From contig JADIIX010000019.1 in the NCBI GenBank assembly GCA_027604505.1, positions 158,687 through 222,686 of the forward strand: 64,000 nucleotides of DNA, read 5' to 3'. Below are positions 11,111 through 24,200 of the stretch, piece after piece. The notes below the pieces were generated by a model that worked only from the letters and a program-made list of their open reading frames with translations, was not told the DNA's origin and made no database searches. A program made the translations under genes and the position numbers. Numbering within the stretch: the stretch's first letter is position 1; the number at the start of each line of letters is the position of its first letter. The DNA is from Gonapodya sp. JEL0774 (Eukaryota > Monoblepharomycota > Monoblepharidomycetes > Monoblepharidales > Gonapodyaceae).

Positions 11111-11425
11111 GTTTTACGACGTTTAGTTGTTCCATGGAGCTCTTCCCGCCGTATTTTTGACAACTATTGCGTCTATATGGCAGATATGCCGCGTGGTTTG
11201 GTGAAAGAATTCCGCTTGACCTGACTTTCCAGGGAAACGCGGAGCAGATGTCAAGAATCATTGCATAGCTTCAAACGGGATGCATCTGTTAGATAAAGTT
11301 AGGGCATTTTTTGATACATGAACTATCAGTCTAAGACCAGCCAATCATCATGAGCCATGGAATGTGATTATGTTCAGGAATAACGAACATCACACAACTG
11401 TGTGTGATTCCCAACTACAAAGCTC
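11111..11425. other. Intergenic spacer and CCDC146 promoter
   Basis: 315 bp between the DOPA-dioxygenase stop codon and the CCDC146 start. The minus-strand open frame that crosses here (10653-11261) is a shadow of the dioxygenase exons. I see no distinct element. Confidence 0.5.
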
Positions 11426-14400
11426 ATGGATTCTCCGAACGAAATGGACACGACAAACCCCGGTACGCCTGCGGTACAACAACTGCAGCTCACAGTACCC
11501 GTTCCGACGGTTGAATCGTCGCGACCGACCCCATCTCCCCCAATTGTTGCCTCTCCCAATCCCCAGCTCGGACAGCTCAGACCACCTGTAAATGAAACAC
11601 TCAGTCAAAACTCTGCGCCAAATGCTCCGCTGTTCTCTGCATCGGGTTCGGAGCTGCCTCTCACAATCCGTCCAGATGAGGACGATGATGCAGACCTCTA
11701 CAGTGGTTTGTTTGACATCGAACAGACTCCGGCTCTCCGAATGATCGAACAGATTAAGAAGAATAGGGACTTGCCAGTCGAGAAGTGAGTGATCGTGTAT
11801 TGGGTGAGCAAGTTGGTGGACGGGACATACAGAAGTCACCGGATGCACGAGCACAGATAAGGTGCGGAAGACATGTATGGCACAAAGCAGATAGTATAGA
11901 AGTAATTGCACGGGAAGTGAGTGAACGAAGCGTTGCAATGTTACCCGATTGAGTGGTACCAGTTGGCTTCGGGAAGCGGCATTGTTGCTCTGTTACCAGT
12001 CCAGACGCCTTTGCTCATGGCACTGTGCCCATTCTATCGAGACCAGCCAAATCTTCTTCCGATGAACAGCACGAAAGGTGCGGCAGGAACGGAGCCACAA
12101 TTGCAATTATTCCTGAAATGGAATACACGTCATGGCTTGTGCTTTCACTATTGCTTCTGGGATTTCTTGTTTCCTGTTTCTGCCATGCCGGAGGTGCTTC
12201 CTTGCATAACTTCCTACCTCTCTGAAGGATCGAAGACCTGCGTCAGCGATTCCTATCCCTCCACTCCCACCTTTTGTCCTCCATAAAGTATGAGCGCTCG
12301 CTGCACCAAACTACCAACCGTATTTCTCGCAAAGTTGCATCACAGAAAGTCGATGCCGACCGCTCGACGGCACGTTCCTTCCAAGAGTCCTCTGGTATTG
12401 GTGAGCTGAAGAGGGAGCTAACAAAGGCACAAAATGAAGTTGCGCTTTGTCTCGAGCGCGAGGCTCGCCTTGAAAAGGAAATCGAAGACACCCAACGTGA
12501 AAAGACGCAGCTCCTGTCGGACATTGAAGGTATTCGGCGGCACAAGCAAGACATGCTCGAACCCCAACTCATTCAATCCACAAAGGAGCTCAAACTAGAG
12601 GTTCTCCAGAGACGACACCAAGTGGAGAATCTTCAGAAAGACCTTGAGGAAAAGGAAGGCACTTGTGCGACGATATCACATGAGCGCGAACTCTTAGAAG
12701 CTGATCGCGAGAGACACGCCGCAGCACTCACCAAGAGTGCAGAGATGCCACTCAAGATTCAAAAACAGTCTGCGGTGCTCATCGACGCTTTGTCTTCACT
12801 TGGGAGCGAGCTCAATGCTCAGACAAACCAGTCGGGACAACTGGAACAGTCACTGGCTAATCTCCAAAAAAGAAAACGGGAACTCGAAGACACAAAGCTC
12901 GATCTTCTCGCTGACGTAGAAACTCGTAAGGGTGAAGCGCGGGAGCTGGAAAAGGCGTGTGAAGATATCACTAAAGATTTGGAGATAGCGAAAGAGCAAG
13001 TGGTGACCCAGAGAGCAGAGAAAGTCAGGCTTGAGGCTGCTGGGAAACGAATCATTCAAGAGGTGAGTGCCCAACCTAATCTATTGCAGTTTGAAGTCGT
13101 TCTTATCAGGGATAGCCGCTAGCTCTAATCTATATTGCCTTGTATATAGGCGAAGCGGGAGCACGATCGCCTACTTCGTTCTCTTCGCGATAAGGACACT
13201 GCCCTCAAACTGAATCGCCGACTCACGAACTCTCTTAATGCCCTTCTTGCGGCAATTCCCCCCGTAAAGAACCATCTTGTGGATCTCGACCACGACGCTA
13301 ATTCTTGTGCTCGGGAGCGTGCGCATCGAGCTCAAGAGCAAATCGCAGCTCGGCGTGAGACCGATATTTTGCTGCACCATGTCGTTAAAACCAAAGGTGT
13401 GGATGAGGAGAAGAGGACACTCGTTGAGTCTGAGCAGGAGAAGATTGCAAACCTGGAGACAGAACTAGATCGAGCCACCAAAGAGCTCTCTGGAACGCGA
13501 ACACGCCTTGTATCCGTGTCTTTGGAGAGGACTTTGCGAGCACGCGATTTACTTCGCGCTCAGGCTCGGTTGAGACGTGCGAGGGAAGACTTGGCCGCCA
13601 CAATAGCATCCCTTACAGATGCACAGGAGTCGTGTGAGGAAGCCATGCACAACGTGCATGAATTTGCAGCTATGTATGAGGTTGTTAAAGCGGAGAGGAA
13701 CAGGTACGCGGAGATGGTGAGGTCCGCGGGTCAGAGGTGCCAAGAGGTGGAAGAGAAACTCAAAGTTTTGGGCAATGAAGCCGAGGTGGTCAAAGGGGAG
13801 GTAGAGACAAAAGAGAGGGAGCTTGGAGTGAGTGTATGATCGCTTAGTTTTGACATTGCTCTTCAGGAACTATATAATTCTCTCGTCGGTTAGAAACAAA
13901 AACGAGAGAATGCGGCCGCGTATGCACTGCGGGACACGATGAGAAATGAAGCAAACAAAGCGCAGGCAATATTTGGTGATAAAAGAGGCGAGTTACACAC
14001 TCAGTGTGATCACCTCACTGTCAAATCACGAGGTGGGCGGAACCCTCACGGATTCGTCGTCTTCAGACCAGATCGCCCAGCACGTATCACGCATCGCGAC
14101 TCTGACGACAAGGATCTCTTCTGCGGAGGCGGTTATATCTACAGCATCCAAAACGCTGTCTCGCTATGTTTGTGAAAGAGATGGACTGGCAGCGAATGTT
14201 TCTGATCGCAACAGGGATTTGAAAGAATGCCGCGAAAAGCTGGAGGCCATGCAAGATTATATAAGGAATGGAGAGGAGGCGGGGATGCAGGTGGAGGAGG
14301 ACATTTCCAAGATCCGAACAGCACTAAAGGGAATCGAACGCAGCATCCAGGTCGGCCACAAGTTTCGAGTGGAAACGGAGGAACTGGAGAGGCGGGCTGA

Positions 14401-15349
14401 GCAGATCACGGGGGAACTGCAGGAGGTACGCAAGCGTGTGGACGTGCTCGGTGATACCGTGGAGACTCCAACTGGAGAGCAAGCAAAGGAGAGGGTACGA
14501 CATCTTGGCGGGAAAGATCCTTCGCAACAGGAATTGTCCAAGCGAATTCGATTTTTGGAAGAGAAGCTGGCGGAAACTGAGGAAAAGTTGTTGGAAAAGG
14601 ACTTGGTGCTTGAGGAAGTAGAAGATTTGGTGGGGAGAGTTGAAGCGGATGTTGAAGACGGGAAATCGGTCACGGGATCAATTGTGGTCAAGGTGATTGA
14701 TTCCATTTTGATTGTTCAAGGGAAGAAGGGCTCACCTGATCTACGACCTCTCCACATGCAGGTAAACGAGCTTCAACGACGTATTAAAGCCATGACTCGG
14801 TCTGTGACGTCGTGTGTCTCGGAGCTGTCCATGCACCAAGCCTTGGCGATGACACTATATCGTGAGCTATGTGACAAAGAGGCTCTAATTACAGAAGCCC
14901 GCACTCGTGTGGACCGAGGCGAAGCCCCCACACCAGAGGTTGAGGTTGAGTATGTTAAAGCGGAACGGCGCAGAGTCTCCAAGGAGCAGGAGCTACGCGA
15001 GATTGAGGAGAAGAGGAGGAAGGAAACAAGTGCGGGGGTCGTTGAAGTGTGAGTGCAACGTCTGTTAAAATCCCATTATTCTTCTCACAATGTAAAATCT
15101 CGACTCACTTCCGTATGCAGGGACGATGATGGCTTCTTTGTTATTTCAGCTACAACGCGAACTCTCGCCGAGCCCAGACCCAACGCATACGTGACCGATG
15201 CCATTACAATTGGAAGTAGTGGTATTTCGGAACTGCCCATTCCAAAACCGTATGGCGCATACGCTCCCTTCAAACCTGTAGATGTGGGGACGGGAAGCCA
15301 TTTGCAGCGGTATTATAGGAAGCCAATTAATCAACCTGTGGAGATTTAG
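11426..15349 (+). CDS. CCDC146: CCDC146/MBO2-type coiled-coil flagellar protein
   Basis: Long coiled-coil protein of about 1,060 residues. The first exon (11426-11784) encodes a Pro/Ser/Thr-rich disordered head and [18 protein letters not shown]. After a 443-nt intron the second exon starts at 12228 ([20 protein letters not shown]) and runs to about 13062; further exons lie at about 13150-13828, 13893-13975, 14069-15051 and about 15121-15349. The rods are rich in heptads. The C-terminus ends with [16 protein letters not shown], then [10 protein letters not shown], which I associate with the CCDC146/MBO2 family. MBO2 in Chlamydomonas is needed for beak-like structures in proximal axonemes and for waveform; CCDC146 is centriolar/axonemal in animals. 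The boundary near 13976-14068 is my choice: a shorter 34-nt intron would also keep frame. Assignment rests on the tail motif and architecture. Confidence 0.75.
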
Positions 15350-15838
15350 ATTGACCTCTCCGACTGTTGGAGATGAAAATCATATTACGGTAAATATCCC
15401 GATTGTTGTGCCAACGTCCATTTTCCACCACGCTGTGCTATTTGTGTTATATGTAACAGCCAGGGCAGAAGAACGGGGGCTCTGCTTTTGAAAATACGAT
15501 CCACTGAAACAGTGGAGTTATGTTGGGTCTCCACTTAAGTTTGTTATTTGCTTGAATTGAAAAGCACAGAAGTGCGATAAATAATGATCTGCAGAACTAA
15601 CACGCACTGCAAGCTGCCCAGACCAGACCGCAACCCCGATCTGGGAGGCGCGGATGCCTCTCCCTGTTGAGTGTGATCTTGGTTCTTTCGTTTGTCCTTC
15701 TGACTGGCAGATTCACAACTGGACAGCGTACGAGAAACCGATTGGACTGGACTTGGAGAGTGGCGTGGTGTTCAGACATTGCTATCTCGCTCCTTCCACC
15801 ACCTCCGTCTTTCATCACCAAATCCTCTTCCATTTCTT
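15350..15838. other. Intergenic spacer before the SH3 membrane protein
   Basis: About 490 bp. It contains a short plus-strand stretch at 15667-15726 that would encode a hydrophobic segment (ILVLSFVLLTG) preceded by Arg-rich sequence, which could be a signal-peptide exon of the next gene, but no in-frame ATG precedes it. Otherwise nothing recognisable. Confidence 0.35.
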
Positions 15839-17297
15839 ATGACATCCACCACGACCTCTTCCAGTAGCAAAAAACTCAACAATATCACAAAACTATCTAT
15901 CACCAAAAAATCTCGATCGTCTGGAACGACACGGACCCGAAATCGGAAAACGTCAACGAGAACCAGATCGTCTATTCTAACAACAGGAGATTCCACCGCC
16001 GTGGGCGATGGAGCGTTAGAGACCCATGCCGCGCTGATCTCTATGCAGAATGGCCTACAGGCTTCAATGGACACGGCTATTTTAGTCGAGCCGGCTTCCC
16101 AATCTGTTCTACGTGGTACCCCGGAGTCTTCGATTGGACTCCCGGCTGCTGCGACTGCGAAGTCAGCGGACGGTGGTGCAATCAACTCACGGACTTTAAG
16201 TAGGCACGATCACACAGCCAGTTCAGCCACTTCGAAACCATTGAGCGTTACGCTCATTGGTGCAGTTGCCCTGGAAACAACAAAATCTCTTGATTATTCG
16301 AGTTCGGAAACTGATATTGCCGAGAACACGCTAGCGCAAGCGTGAGCTTTTCTTTCTGCTTTGTGATATGGTTTGCATGATGATTAAAGCTTGCCCAATG
16401 CTTATAGCAACACATCTACAGTGTCACCGAACGGTCTCAGCACAACCGCCATTCTTGGCATGTCTGCTCTCCTTGGTGTTCTCGTTATTGGCTTCCTCAC
16501 TGGCTTCATCATTATCCGTGTGCGCCGGCGGACAGCCAAAGTCCAGGAGGACGAGAAGGATGCAACCCAAACCTCCAAACTCGCCACTGCACATCCCCAA
16601 TTTTCTCCCGCTCCACCATTATCGACCGACTTTGCGAGTGAGCTCGCACAATTTCAGCAACCGCCGGCCTTGAGCTTACATGCCAACTCCGAGGAGCGGA
16701 GAAGGTCCATCTCTGCAGCTATCCTAGCAGCTGCACAAAGGAGCAGTCGATACTCAAATACCTCCCAAGCGACAAATAGTCCAGTGTCCCTCTCACGGGG
16801 ACCCTATCTCTTGCCAGAGTTATCTCTTGAAACACCAACCGGCGCGTCCGCGTTGATACTGTGAGTCTCAACAGGCGATCGATGAGGAGTCGCACACTTC
16901 GTAGCGCTCACAAAAACGAAGTTTCAATTTGAATCTCATTAACGCCGTATTTCATTTGCTTCCCACTCCCTATTTTGAATACTGTAGCACCGGCATTGTT
17001 ATCGATCACTTTGTCCCTACTACGGAAGATGAAATCGAGCTTCACTCCGGTGATCGGGTCTACATTTTCTTCCAGTACGAGGACGGTTGGATGCTCGGCC
17101 TCATTGATGGCACATCTGACATGGGCTTTTTCCCTGCCGTATGTGTGACGGTGAAGCGAAGAGAAGGAGGACCACGCGGCCCCCGCTCGGCACCGGCTCC
17201 GAGTGGAAGTGGGTCAATAAGACCTAGAACTTCGTCGAGGGAGGATGGATCGATGCTTTCTTTCTGGCGAGGGCTTGATACCACCCTGTGGAGTTGA
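15839..17297 (+). CDS. Single-pass membrane protein with a C-terminal SH3 domain (Fus1/Sho1-like architecture)
   Basis: Three exons, 15839-16341, 16408-16860 and 16988-17297, keep phase and give about 421 residues. The N-terminal 170 residues are Ser/Thr-rich and basic and would be extracellular or O-glycosylated. A membrane segment follows (about residues 183-205, TTAILGMSALLGVLVIGFL), then a stop-transfer RVRRR. The cytosolic linker is disordered. The last exon encodes a full SH3 domain: VIDHFVPTTEDEIELHSGD (ALYDY/RT-loop equivalent), DGWMLGLIDGT (the conserved Trp) and GFFPAVCV (the 3-10 helix and PxxV). This layout is that of yeast Fus1 and many fungal cell-surface sensors that dock polarity or MAP-kinase components. 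The start at 15839 is the first ATG in frame; an upstream signal-sequence exon cannot be excluded. Confidence 0.8.
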
Positions 17298-17542
17298 CCG
17301 GAACGAAGGCGGACACACGAATGTTTCAAAATTCATATTCTGCAGTATTATTATTATTATCTGATTCCCTGGTACTTATTATACCCACACATGTAACAGT
17401 CTCATATCGACATTTCTGTTTCGACATATAATGCACCAATACCGATGCACCAACACGGACTGCAACAACACAGACTGCAACAACACGATCAAGCAAAAAG
17501 TCTCTTTCTCCTCAAGTGTAAAAGAAGATTGTGGGTGGGACA

Positions 17543-18225
17543 TCACAATGAACCTTCAAATCCCCAAAATCTGCCACCTAAAATAACGATCAAACCTGCC
17601 CAGAGACCTAAATGCCCAAGAGCAATTTTCTCAAGCATCCTTTTCTGGTATGCAATGAGGAGCTCAGGTGGCATCGTCAGTCGTGGGGGCTCCGGGAGCG
17701 ATGAGGATGACGGCCGAGTTTGGACAACCGAGGCCTGGATCAGATTCATATGGGCAGGTAACACCACTGTGACGTAAGAGAGCAGGAAGCTACAGAGAGC
17801 GGCTGACTCAAACAGACAACGAAAAGCACGAATTGAGAATAAGATGTACTTGCTCATTCTTCATGTGATTTTGATTCATTGGTGGGCTCACCAATCTTCG
17901 CGGCGACCCAAAAATCGAATTTGCCGGTCCTTCTTAGTTCCAAAATCACACTCCCGACAAACACACCCCCACAACCCGGCATTATCAACAGGTAGACGGT
18001 AGGCGGTGGGGGAACCTTAGTATAGTAGGAGACGGCAGAGCTTAGATGACCAGGTGGCAAGCCTTCTCTGAAGGATTTCGCTCGGATTGCGCGGAGAACC
18101 AATGCATAAAGCGATGGGATGTCACGAAGTCCGTCAAGCCAGAGAACACCCAGAAGAAATCCTCCACATGAATAAATGAGAGCATCTCGCAGAGAACGAG
18201 ATCGCAATGATATAAGAGGTGCCAT
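17543..18225 (-). CDS. Small multi-pass membrane protein, unknown family
   Basis: Two exons, 18225-17892 and 17802-17543, join in phase (594 nt, 197 residues). Hydrophobic segments occur at about residues 14-32 (LIYSCGGFLLGVLWLDGL), 74-92 (VYLLIMPGCGGVFVGSVIL), 112-125 (LCSFLLSYVTVVLP) and 178-192 (LGLWAGLIVILGG). Paired glycines in the first two segments recall TRIC-type cation channels, but I cannot confirm this. The gene lies tail-to-tail with the SH3 gene (245 bp apart) and 244 bp downstream of CDK8. Another in-frame-shifted ATG at 18284 exists but gives a different reading frame, so 18225 is preferred. Confidence 0.6.
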
Positions 18226-18469
18226 GTGAATTGTGGCTCATGTGGTGGCACAGCATTGTTGGAGAGCTTGGTGTCATACTTCATGCGAACTCGCGTTGAG
18301 AACTGATTACACCATGAGGAAAGCAGACCCCGGGATCAGATTTCATGCAAATAAATAGAGGATATATGTCCACGCATGTAAAAACCAACATTTAAAGCTA
18401 CACGAACAGAAATCACGAAACTGAAACTATTGTTTGGCAGCATAGAGCTGCTTCCTGTCTGGACCATGT

Positions 18470-21061
18470 CTATCCTGGTTTCTTCCTCTTCTGTCCAGTT
18501 TGCACAACCTGATGAGGAATTCCCTGTATATTGTTCCTTGGTAGCGTCATGGTAACATTGGAGTTACTCGATTGTGCCCATACCGTCGGGTTCACTTGTC
18601 CCAGTATCGTCTGAGACGATTGGAACCCGCCCACCGTTCCCGCATTGCCAACCGGAAGTGCTTGTTGGGGTACTACGTGCCCTGTCATGGGAACTGGTGG
18701 GGGACCGACGCCGTACGATTTACTTCGAGAGCCGTTGATTGGTATGGACATAACACTGCGAGAGCTCGCAGCAACATTCATGGACGCGAGGGGGGCAGTG
18801 GTTCGAGAATGAATGTTGTGCTGAACTTGAACGGGGAGACCCATGCCGACTTGAAGAGTGACTCCGGGAGGGCCTGAGGAGTACTTCGCCTGCGAGATTG
18901 CAACGCCCTGCTGTGATTGGCGACCGGGAATATACTGAGCGACTGGGCGCGACTGCTGGCCAGGCTGGATGTGCGAGAACTGTTGAGGCATGGTGGCGAC
19001 CCTGGAGCCCGACTGCTTGTAGGAACTCGGATACTGTGTAGCAGTCGTGTAGTTCGATGCGTGAACAACAAGGGGAACTTGGTAGCTCGCAAATGAGCCA
19101 CTCATTTGTGGCTGATTGGCCGAGCCGGCCGGCTGTCCAGGTTGCTGCTTGCCGGCTACCATATGATCATCAGAGGAGTCCAAAGGTGTGATTTTTCGTT
19201 TAGGGTATTCTGTAGGATGGACATCAAAAGGGCTGCAAAACCGAAAAGTAATGGCGGGTTTTCAGGCAACTTGCGAAAGAGAAGGACTATGTACGAAGCG
19301 ACATTCTCACTTCATCACTGCCAAGGGTTCTTCCTGAAAATACGGATGCTGCAGAGCTTGTTCAGCTGTGATTCGTTTATTCGGATCATACTCAAGCATC
19401 CTCGCCAGCAAGTCAAATCCGCGCTCGGAACGAAAATGCGGAGATGAATGCTGGATGACTTTGCGAAGTGTTGCAGGGTAACTTGATAAGAACACACAGG
19501 TGCACGGAAATGAGAAACTCTTTCGCGAGGGTCGAGATTGAGCCGCTATGGTGTCTGGATGCTTACTTCGGAAAACCGGCCAAATTGTGAAACTCTGGCA
19601 TCCACTCCATTCCCTTCCAAACAGGCTGGGCTCTCTCCCCTGCTACTCCACTCAGTCCCGGGAGCCCGTTTCCTTGCGGATGCGGATGTGCAACGGGGGT
19701 ACCAAGAACCTCAAATATCTTGAGCAGTTGATGTCTTTGAAATGGTATGTTCTTCTTCGAGTCCATCTTAGCCTCTTCACCTTTAAAGAGGGGACGGAGA
19801 ATAAGAAGCTCTGCGAAGATACAGCCAATTGCCCACATATCTGATAGATTGTTGAGACTCACTAAGTATCCGCGGGCAACGCAAACAACAACTCACCGAC
19901 CGCTTTTGTATAGTGACGAGCACCCAAAAGAAGTTCCGGTGAGCGATACCAAATCGTGACAACAACTTTATCACCGGAGAACAAAGGAAGTAGGGGTTGT
20001 AGGAAAAGACGGGCAAGGCCGAGGTCACCGATTTTGACTGTTCCTGCAGGGGTGAGAAGAATGTTCTGGGACGGAGAGTGATTGGGCACAGTGTCAAGCA
20101 GTCATGACGTTGTGGAGAACTAAATAAGTTGAAATTGGAAGCGAATGAAGGCTTTACAAACACTCACAGCAGGCTTTAGATCACGGTGGAGGACCCAGTT
20201 GGCATGGAGGTACGCGACACCATTAATCAGCTGATACAGCAGAGATTTTACGATGACCTCGGACACCGGTTTGCGTTCAGTGTGCCCGTGGTGGTGAAGT
20301 ATTTGCTATCAAAATCAAGGTGAGGTGAACATGATGTGGGGACAACTGAAACCGAGGAGAGAGGGTCGAGTAAGTCGGACTTGGTCGACGTACTTCCCCC
20401 AATCTAATCCACGACAGTCTTTTGTAGCATCGTCACAATTACAAACTGTCTTTGAGTACAGAATGCAATGGAATTCTCCTCTTGCTCTGCTGTTTGTCTG
20501 GCCACCAGTGACTCACCAACAAATCGTGCTCCGCGTAATCGAAAATCATATAGATTGACCTATCAGCAGGGTCAATCATGACTTCCTCTAGCGAGACAAC
20601 ATTCTCGTGCCTAAGTTCTCGGCACAGCTGTCCGAGAAGTGGAGTTCACATCGTAACAAAATATCAAAGGCAGAGCGTTCGTTTGTGAACCGAATCATCA
20701 ACCAAGCGCCGCTGAAGACTCACAGCAATCTCACGGCACGCTGATTGAGAAAACGCGGATGCCTGCGGGTCGAAATCTTTCTCGGGTTTAAACTTCTTGA
20801 TGGCAACGTCCTTGCCTCTGTCCAGACGATCCCACAAATCATTGGTTTTTGAGAGAATTGAAATGCAATTAGCAAAGACTCCTGCCTTTCAGGTCTTTGT
20901 CTCTGTTTCTGACTTCAGTTTCTTAGCAACACTCACGTTGCAATCTGAACAGCTCGGTAGACTTTTCCGTACGTCCCGGACGATATGAATCCTGATATTT
21001 TGTACCGGGAGTCGATACGGGTACGTGTTGCGTCTTTTTGTCTCTTGTACTCCACGTCCAT
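18470..21061 (-). CDS. CDK8: Cyclin-dependent kinase 8 (Ssn3/Srb10), Mediator kinase module
   Basis: CDK8 with cyclin C phosphorylates RNA polymerase II and transcription factors as part of the Mediator kinase module in the nucleus. The N-terminus [19 protein letters not shown] leads into the CDK8-type glycine loop [14 protein letters not shown]. Then come the C-helix SACREIA (CDK8 signature in place of PSTAIRE), [13 protein letters not shown] (catalytic loop), [11 protein letters not shown] (DLG, as in yeast Ssn3, instead of DFG), [31 protein letters not shown] and the terminal lobe [17 protein letters not shown]. About eight exons lie between 21061 and 19300. After [20 protein letters not shown] the last exon (18470-19225) adds a 240-residue Gln/Ser/Pro-rich tail, as in other fungal CDK8s. 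Note SPE rather than APE at the end of the activation segment. Confidence 0.95.
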
Positions 21062-21267
21062 CGTTCCATGAACTTCAAATTTGGAGTTAGCAAGCTGTGA
21101 AAGAGGCTGTAAACAAACTGTCATTATGATCCCATTCAAGCCTCAAGCAACGTCAATTATACACATAATATTGATAAATACTGTATGCGAGAGATTATTT
21201 GAGGTAGTAGTGCAGCCATCAGTGGAATAAATTACCTTCAACGCGAGTTCCAGAGAGCTAACCTTCA

Positions 21268-24200
21268 TCAAGACAAAATATGCATGTTGTGCCCATTCCA
21301 CGGTGAGGAAACATCAACCGACATACTCATCCTCGCCGTCTTCGTCTTTGAGCTATGAAGCCGAGGTGATGTTGGTTCGTCATATTCATCATTGTCATTG
21401 TCATGCCCAACCTTAACATCGGCTGCCCGTGTACCACCTCCAGCGTTCCCGATAACAACCGAAGCGACAGCCTTAACCACTCGCCCCACGCCCCATCTTT
21501 GGTCCCGCGATCTGGATCGGCCATTCATCGCAGTTTCAGATATGGGTGGTGGCTCAAGCGTTGCCGGGGAGCTTCCAGAGTTCGTTCGGAACAATGAACG
21601 ACCACGCTGTTCCAGTAGTGTAACTCCATTCGACTTTGAAAGTTTCCCATCGAGAACTGCTGGGTGTGATGCAGCACCAAACAGGGGATCACCTTGGGCA
21701 TTCAATCCAGCAGAACCCTCTGCAACGACTAAATCTGCCTTCTTTCGCGTGGGAGAAGGAGATCGGGACTTTTGGAATCTCTTCCAGAACTTGGGTCGTC
21801 GTCTTCGTCCTGATCTTTCCACTTCAGCCTGATCGACATCTCTGCCAGCATAACTAGTCTCATGAGCGATTCCTCCTTCCATGCGCTGTACTAATAGCAC
21901 ATCACGCCCCCCGATCGAAGTTCGTAACTGCTCGGGAGCCTTAACTGCTGTATCCATCCCATGGGTATCTCCACTAGATGCTGGAGTCCAACCCCATGGA
22001 ATGCCCCAAGTTTTTGTGCCACCAGTTCCTCTACTCCTCCCTCTCCTTCTGGGTTCAGCTTCTCGATCACTATCGGCCTCACTTTCGCTCCATTCCACGT
22101 CGCTCTCTGAGCGAACTCGGAAACTGTCTAAGAGTCCCGTCCCCATCCGTGTCAAAGAATGGGCCCGCGGTGGTAGATTTACAAATGTGGAGCGACTGAC
22201 AGGTGTATCAGGACGGGAAGTCACAGATGGAGCCTCGGGAAATTGTGGAGGGAACAATTCGCTACGAGGTGACAAGCGCTGGTCACCCTCCGATGTGGCG
22301 GAATTGTTGGGAGATTGTGGGTATTGTGGAACCAACATGCTGGAGCGGGGTGACAGTAGCTGGTCACGTTCAGGTCTGTTCGATGTTGCGGTACTCACTT
22401 CGGAGAATGGGAACATTGAATAAACATTAGCTCCCCCATCCAAAGATGATACCTCAGACTGGGACCCGAAACGAGCATGAGTCTTTGTCAAGGAGTCCTT
22501 CCGTTCTGGAAGGTGCGTGTTCATAGTTGGCGATGTAGGCACCTCAGTCAAAGAAGGGGAGACGATTCTGGTCTTTGATGAGTGGACGCCGTATCCCGCG
22601 AGGAGAGCAGTGAAGTCAGCATACTGTCGCCGAATGGCCGACTTTCCTCCTCCGTCGCCAGTGCGCAGCTCATGGAGTCCAGTACTACCCGTCGGACTCG
22701 ATGGCGTCGTATTCGCTGTGTATTGGGAATCCTTGGTCTGAGCAGACGACGAGGTCGACGATATAGCTGATTCATCATCTTTAACCGCCTTTGATGCATG
22801 ATGTCGGTCTCTCGAGGATGCCGCTGAGGTATTCTGTGATGCAGATAACATGGCGGAGAACTCCCCATACGGAGAAACCACCGAAAGCCTGTTATTCTCA
22901 TCCCTTTCAGCTGCAATGGCGACTGCTGCGCCATCAAAAACTCCCGATCGTCGGTTCCCCATTGCAGACGTCGGGAAATCTTGCAAGCCAGGCACAGCGA
23001 GGGTTGATTGAGACAACAATTGAGATATTCGCCACGTGGAGGACGCAGCAACCGGGGATAACCCCACTGGAGATGGAGGAGCCAGAGACGGAGGACGCGG
23101 TGTGCGAGATCTTGAGTGAGATCGCCCAACTACAGGTGAAGGAGGCGGGGTGAAGTCTTGGCTGCCTGGTGATGGGGAGCGAAACATCCCGAATGGTGAC
23201 GCCGCAACCAACATTGACATGGAAGATCTGGGATTAGAGCTGGCAGGGCGGTGAGTATGCTCGAAATGGGTTGTGGAGGAAGGGGCAGGAGATGCAGGGC
23301 GGGAGTGCGAAGAATTTGCGGGAGAGGACGGGCGAGACCGAGAGAAGAAACCACCGGTTTTCGGTTCTAGACGTGTAACAATTGGGTTAGGGGGATGTAT
23401 ACTCGATTCAACCATTAAGGGTGTCGATAGCCATGGAGTTTTCACGAACCCACCTTGTTTTCGTTGGCCTTCAGAAGCAGACTCCTCTCTGACACTAATG
23501 CTACTCCCCAGTCCCAACGCCGCCAGCAATCTGGGAATACTCCTACTCCTTACTGGCTTGCCGCTGGGCACAGTTAAGCTCCCACTTCCAGATGGGGAGT
23601 CGCGCCCACTCCGCCGTGAGCTATGCCGGCGATGGGGGCGGGGCGGGGGTGGCCGAGGCGCTAGAGTAGGAATGGCTTCCTGGAGACCGCTAGGTGCCGG
23701 AGTAAGAAGAGCAGGAGATACAGAGACCGAATCCGTTGTCGGAGTGAGGGGTGCGAGTTGCCCTGGGGGGACTGACACTGTCCGCTTCAGGTTGGCAGCG
23801 ATCGAGTTGTGCGAAAGACCACCCGGTTCCTCGTCGGATCTTTCTTTTTCTGGATCGTCTCTCTCTGTCTCTGCTTCTTTGCTTTTGCACTCCGCTTCAT
23901 CCATCTGCCTCCGCGCAGCAACCTCGTCCCAGCCCTCTTCTAAGTCGCGCAATCGGTCTTCAATGGCTTCTGCAGATAATTCAAAATCTGGGACTGTTCT
24001 GTAGGTGCGATAAGTTTTCATCGAGGAAGCTGAATTGCGGCGACGGATCGTCACAGTTGTTGGCTCAGACGCAGCGGCACGTGTGATTGAAAAAGCCTCG
24101 CATCGTTGTTCCACGACAGGTGTTTCTTTATCGGCTGGCCAAGAGGAGGAGCCCATCTCATCTACCCGCCGAATTGACCCGTCCGGGATAGGTGGAGTCA

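Noticed and set aside
10653-11261. 202-codon minus-strand open frame
   Set aside because: It is antisense to the exons of the DOPA-dioxygenase-family gene, whose motifs and splice phases are convincing on the plus strand.
13976-14068. 34-nt intron inside CCDC146
   Set aside because: A donor at 13976 gives a 93-nt intron that also keeps phase and fits the size range of the other introns better.
17543-18225. TRIC-type cation channel
   Set aside because: Glycine-rich membrane segments are suggestive only; the charged signature residues of TRIC channels could not be located.
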